Assembly: GCA_034687125.1 (NCBI GenBank)
Contig: JAQGBZ010000426.1
Location: 1-49,952 of the forward strand
DNA length: 49,952 nucleotides
Origin: Neelides folsomi
Taxonomy: Eukaryota > Arthropoda > Collembola > Neelipleona > Neelidae
Direction of reading: 5' to 3'
The notes beneath the pieces were generated by a model that saw only the letters and a program-made list of their open reading frames with translations, was not told where the DNA came from and did no database searches. Positions 47,438 through 49,952 of this stretch are shown piece by piece. Positions within the stretch are counted from its first letter, which is position 1, and the number at the start of each line of letters is the position of its first letter. The position numbers and the translations under genes are program-made.

Positions 47438-47934
47438 TTAATGATTTGGCACAAATTTCCATTCAATTACAGTTCTTCCTTCTTTAAGTGAAATTCCCAG
47501 AGCTTCAAAGCCTGATTTTGATAAAACAATGTCGTTTGTTTTACACGAGCCGCAAATATCTTTAATCATCACACGTGCAGTTTGATTTGTCTCTCGGCTC
47601 TTCACGTCCATTTTCATATGACACATTTGGTCTTTATTCGAGTTTTGGGCCGTCCAAAATGAAGGCGAAACTGATGCGATGAAATCTTGGTTTCCATGAA
47701 CAGTTCCGCAAGCAGTCACTCCTTGGTTAAATAAGTGAAAACCCGCAATTCCTCTATCTGTACAAAAGTACAAATATTATATATTAATTTTGTTGACCGG
47801 TAATTTCCATATTATAGATTAAAATAAAAAACTCATAAATGCAAATAAAACTTACGCCAATCTCCTCTCTGGTGGGCTTCATTTTGAATGATAAGAAAAC
47901 TCATGTAAGATAAAATAATTGTAGCGAATTGCAT
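47438..47934 (-). CDS. small secreted double-psi beta-barrel (expansin/barwin-like) protein
   Basis: Two exons (47934-47856, 47757-47438) give 132 residues. A signal peptide is evident ('MQFATIILSYMSFLIIQNEA'). The mature part fits the RlpA/barwin-like double-psi beta-barrel: 'GVTACGTVHGNQDFIASVSP', a 'CHMKMDV' strand, then the family's 'VMIKDICGSCKTNDIVLSKS' and 'GFEALGISLKEGRTVIEWKF'. Cysteines sit where expansin-like proteins place disulfides (ACG, MCH, ICGSC). The aspartate of 'IKDICGSC' is kept, matching 'VVDRCAGC' in fungal and bacterial relatives. Proteins of this fold bind or loosen polysaccharide or inhibit proteases; the role here is not known. The donor (GTAAGT) and acceptor (TTTGTACAG) are good and the phase fits. 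It might derive from horizontal transfer followed by intron gain, but that is a guess. Confidence 0.8.
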
Positions 47935-48609
47935 TGTAACTTAGTTTTAAAGATTGATTTAATAAAATATTATTTGACTCCGTATAAAGATATTTTTATA
48001 ATGTCATTTAGTTGAGTTGTCGGAAGTTGTTTTATATTTCCATCCTATTAATAATTTTACATTTAAATTCGTAATCCACTTATTTTTATCTTAATTCGGG
48101 GAAATTACAATGATTCATGTTACATAAAACAAAAAGTTCATATAAAAATTACAAAAAAATGATTAAGAAATATATAAATATACCTATGTATGTGTATACG
48201 ATATATTAATATACCTAATATAGGTATAGTAGTTTTATTAAATGTACTTATAAATATCCCCTCTTAACCACAATTAGAAACACGTACCCTTCATAAATTG
48301 CGGTAAAAGCCGACTTTCATGTGCATACTCTTAATTCAAAAATATCTATTTTATACACATCTTTTTTTAGATGTCCAATTGAGTTTATAATAGTAAGTTT
48401 TTTCATTCTAAAGTTGCTCCTTCAGATTTTCTTTGTAACATCTTTGTTTACTTTCAGTCCCTTTTATACAAAATGCAAAGATACTTTCCCCTCCAACTTA
48501 CCCCGGCTCAAATAATGACATAATCTAATATTGCTTTTCTACTTTTGATCTTTTTAGAAAAAGAGGGGTGTATTTAGCACTGACACCATAAATTTGATTG
48601 TTCTGTTCA
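47935..48609. other. AT-rich intergenic region
   Basis: Holds the promoter side of the expansin-like gene and the 3' side of the DOMON-like gene. One plus-strand open frame of about 64 codons near 48321 has no motif and no Kozak-like start, so it was not called. Confidence 0.5.
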
Positions 48610-49053
48610 TTAAATTTTTCCTTTAATGTGAAGTGTGAAGATCTTGTCAGTGAAAAGCCAATTCTTCATGCAGACTTCATGCTGCAAAAACGTTGCAATA
48701 ACTTTTTGCATCGCTTGACTATTCATTCGTTCATGAGATTTATCAAATATATATGAGATTATGTCTTCGGATATGCCAAATCCAACCCAACTCAAAGTTT
48801 CTGCAGTGATGTCGATTGTGATTATTTTCAAATCCATATTAGTTTCCCATCCCATAAGATACTTCCCATTTAAAAAACTTTGTTCTTGGCGCGGAACAAT
48901 ATTTTGAAAATTAATATCACCTATATTTTTAATATATCGAGGATTTATTAAATCATCATTAATGTCCAAATTTACTTCCTGAGATAATAATACCATTGAT
49001 GTTTGATTTAATATAAAAACAATAATAATGATAAAATCAAAATCAAAATTCAT
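48610..49053 (-). CDS. small secreted DOMON-like domain protein
   Basis: A single open frame from ATG 49053 gives 147 residues. It begins with a hydrophobic signal-like stretch ('FIIIIVFILNQTSMVLLS'). Residues from about 63 read 'FLNGKYLMGWETNMDLKIIT' then 'ITAETLSWVGFGIS', the strand pattern and WVGFGxS motif of DOMON domains (dopamine beta-monooxygenase N-terminal, MOXD, frrs1). The later DOMON strands and the copper-monooxygenase part are missing: the chain ends 'TLHIKGKI' soon after. It is therefore either a short DOMON-only secreted protein, a gene with further exons I did not find, or a broken copy. No intron signals are obvious. Confidence 0.6.
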   Translation of the reverse strand: MNFDFDFIIIIVFILNQTSMVLLSQEVNLDINDDLINPRYIKNIGDINFQNIVPRQEQSFLNGKYLMGWETNMDLKIITIDITAETLSWVGFGISEDIISYIFDKSHERMNSQAMQKVIATFLQHEVCMKNWLFTDKIFTLHIKGKI

Positions 49054-49669
49054 TTTAAATCTAAAATATATTTGCTAAATTTATTTTAATTAATATAATC
49101 ACAATGTTTTTTGAATTTTTATTTTCTGCCAAAATCTAAAATTTATTCTTATGATGCTCTACAAATTCTATGACGGTCAATTCTCCTTTTACGTGTGTAA
49201 ATTGTGATTATGTATGTGTGTGTTAGATAATAATCATAATTGGACATTTGCTAAGCTAAAAATATACAATTGTGATTTATTACAATGCATTTTAATCTCA
49301 TTGATGTCATTTGACTCATTTATCATGATTAATGAATTGTGATGTGATATGAAAACAATTATTTTTTCACAACTATCCAAATAATAGTCGACATTTTTAA
49401 TCTTTCTTTAACAAGCAAAACATTGTTATAAACATAAATCAATTAATTGATAAAATACTCTTATCAAAACTAATTAATTTGGATCAATTTTTGACTTTAA
49501 TATAATATAAATTATACTTATAAATTGACTAAAATTTGTTTAGTGTAAAAACCGCAAGAAGTTTTTCCTTTTGCCTGTTCATAAAATTAACAATGTTGAT
49601 TTCATTATAATTCTTCATATTCTTTTTAATTTATGGAGCATTGGCATTTGAACAAAAGGTTTTATGAAG
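49054..49669. other. very AT-rich sequence
   Basis: No exon, RNA gene or repeat element can be supported. It must hold the promoter side of the DOMON-like gene. Confidence 0.5.
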
Positions 49670-49763
49670 ATGCCCAATGGATCCATCTGAATGCCAACTG
49701 CCAAACTGCCGGTGTTCAAGCAAAAATATTCCTGGTGGTTTTGCTCCACAAGAAACACCAAAG
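49670..49763 (+). pseudogene. chitin-deacetylase-like exon fragment at the window edge
   Basis: After a possible acceptor (TTATGAAG|A) the plus strand reads '[20 protein letters not shown]' then '[11 protein letters not shown]'. This is the start signature of the polysaccharide-deacetylase domain in arthropod chitin deacetylases and related proteins ('CDPNxCKLPxCxCSxxxxPGGxxxxxTPQ'). The frame then meets a stop 24 bases later (ACPIQLI) with no good donor at the expected point, and the catalytic 'TFDD' part does not follow before 49952. It may be a real exon with a non-standard donor (T|GTCCAA near 49769) and later exons to the right, or a decayed copy. Confidence 0.5.
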
Positions 49764-49952
49764 GCTTGTCCAATACAACTAATATAATACCCTAAATATA
49801 AAAAGATTATTTATCATTTTTATCTATATATCTAATTATTTAACTTTATTTTATTATTATTTATCATTATTTTAGTATTTTATTTATTAAATTGGCCATT
49901 TACAGATTAATTACAGGTTAATTATTTTTTTAGTTGATTAATTTTTAGATAG

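Overview
This window reads as animal nuclear DNA, most likely from an arthropod. It is AT-rich and has compact protein genes cut by many short introns (mostly 50-400 bases) with GT...AG ends. Coding exons appear as islands of higher GC. Bacterial-style features (operons, ribosome binding sites) are absent, and I see no rRNA, tRNA or CRISPR array. I rebuilt exon chains by hand from splice signals, reading-frame phase and remembered family sequence. Internal exons are mostly firm; starts and UTR exons are less so. The arthropod call rests on a patched-related transporter, a chitin-deacetylase-like fragment, a fly-like NUPR protein and a separate Su(var)3-9 gene; I cannot name the species.

Left part (1-16,600): first exon of a PTPDC1-like phosphatase (-), a ZNF367-like zinc-finger gene (-), a SERBP1/Vig-like RNA-binding gene (+), SPTLC1 (-), and a very large gene (-, 10,726-17,260) for a charged protein of about 1,511 residues with one C-terminal membrane anchor, which I do not recognise.

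Middle (17,900-33,700): TRAPPC11 (-, about 17 exons), divergent from ELOF1 (+); a NUPR1-like gene (+); an AT-rich gene-poor gap; then a patched-related sterol-sensing-domain transporter (-, 15 coding exons). A tiny terminal-inverted-repeat element lies in that gene's long first coding intron, and the following few kilobases hold only doubtful exons.

Right part (36,200-49,952): an unresolved candidate locus that is open on both strands, then three + genes in a row: Su(var)3-9, NELF-E and UVSSA. A 632-base inverted-repeat element sits between the last two. After them come two small secreted-protein genes on the - strand (a double-psi beta-barrel/expansin-like protein and a DOMON-like protein) and a chitin-deacetylase-like exon fragment at the edge.

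Functionally, several neighbours act in nuclear RNA polymerase II work: ELOF1 and UVSSA in transcription-coupled repair, NELF-E in promoter-proximal pausing, Su(var)3-9 in H3K9 methylation. They have separate promoters, so I read this as coincidence rather than a system. I found no convincing new multi-gene system. The points most worth a second look are the large tail-anchored protein, the two terminal-inverted-repeat elements, the expansin-like secreted protein and the ambiguous locus at 36.2-37.3 kb.
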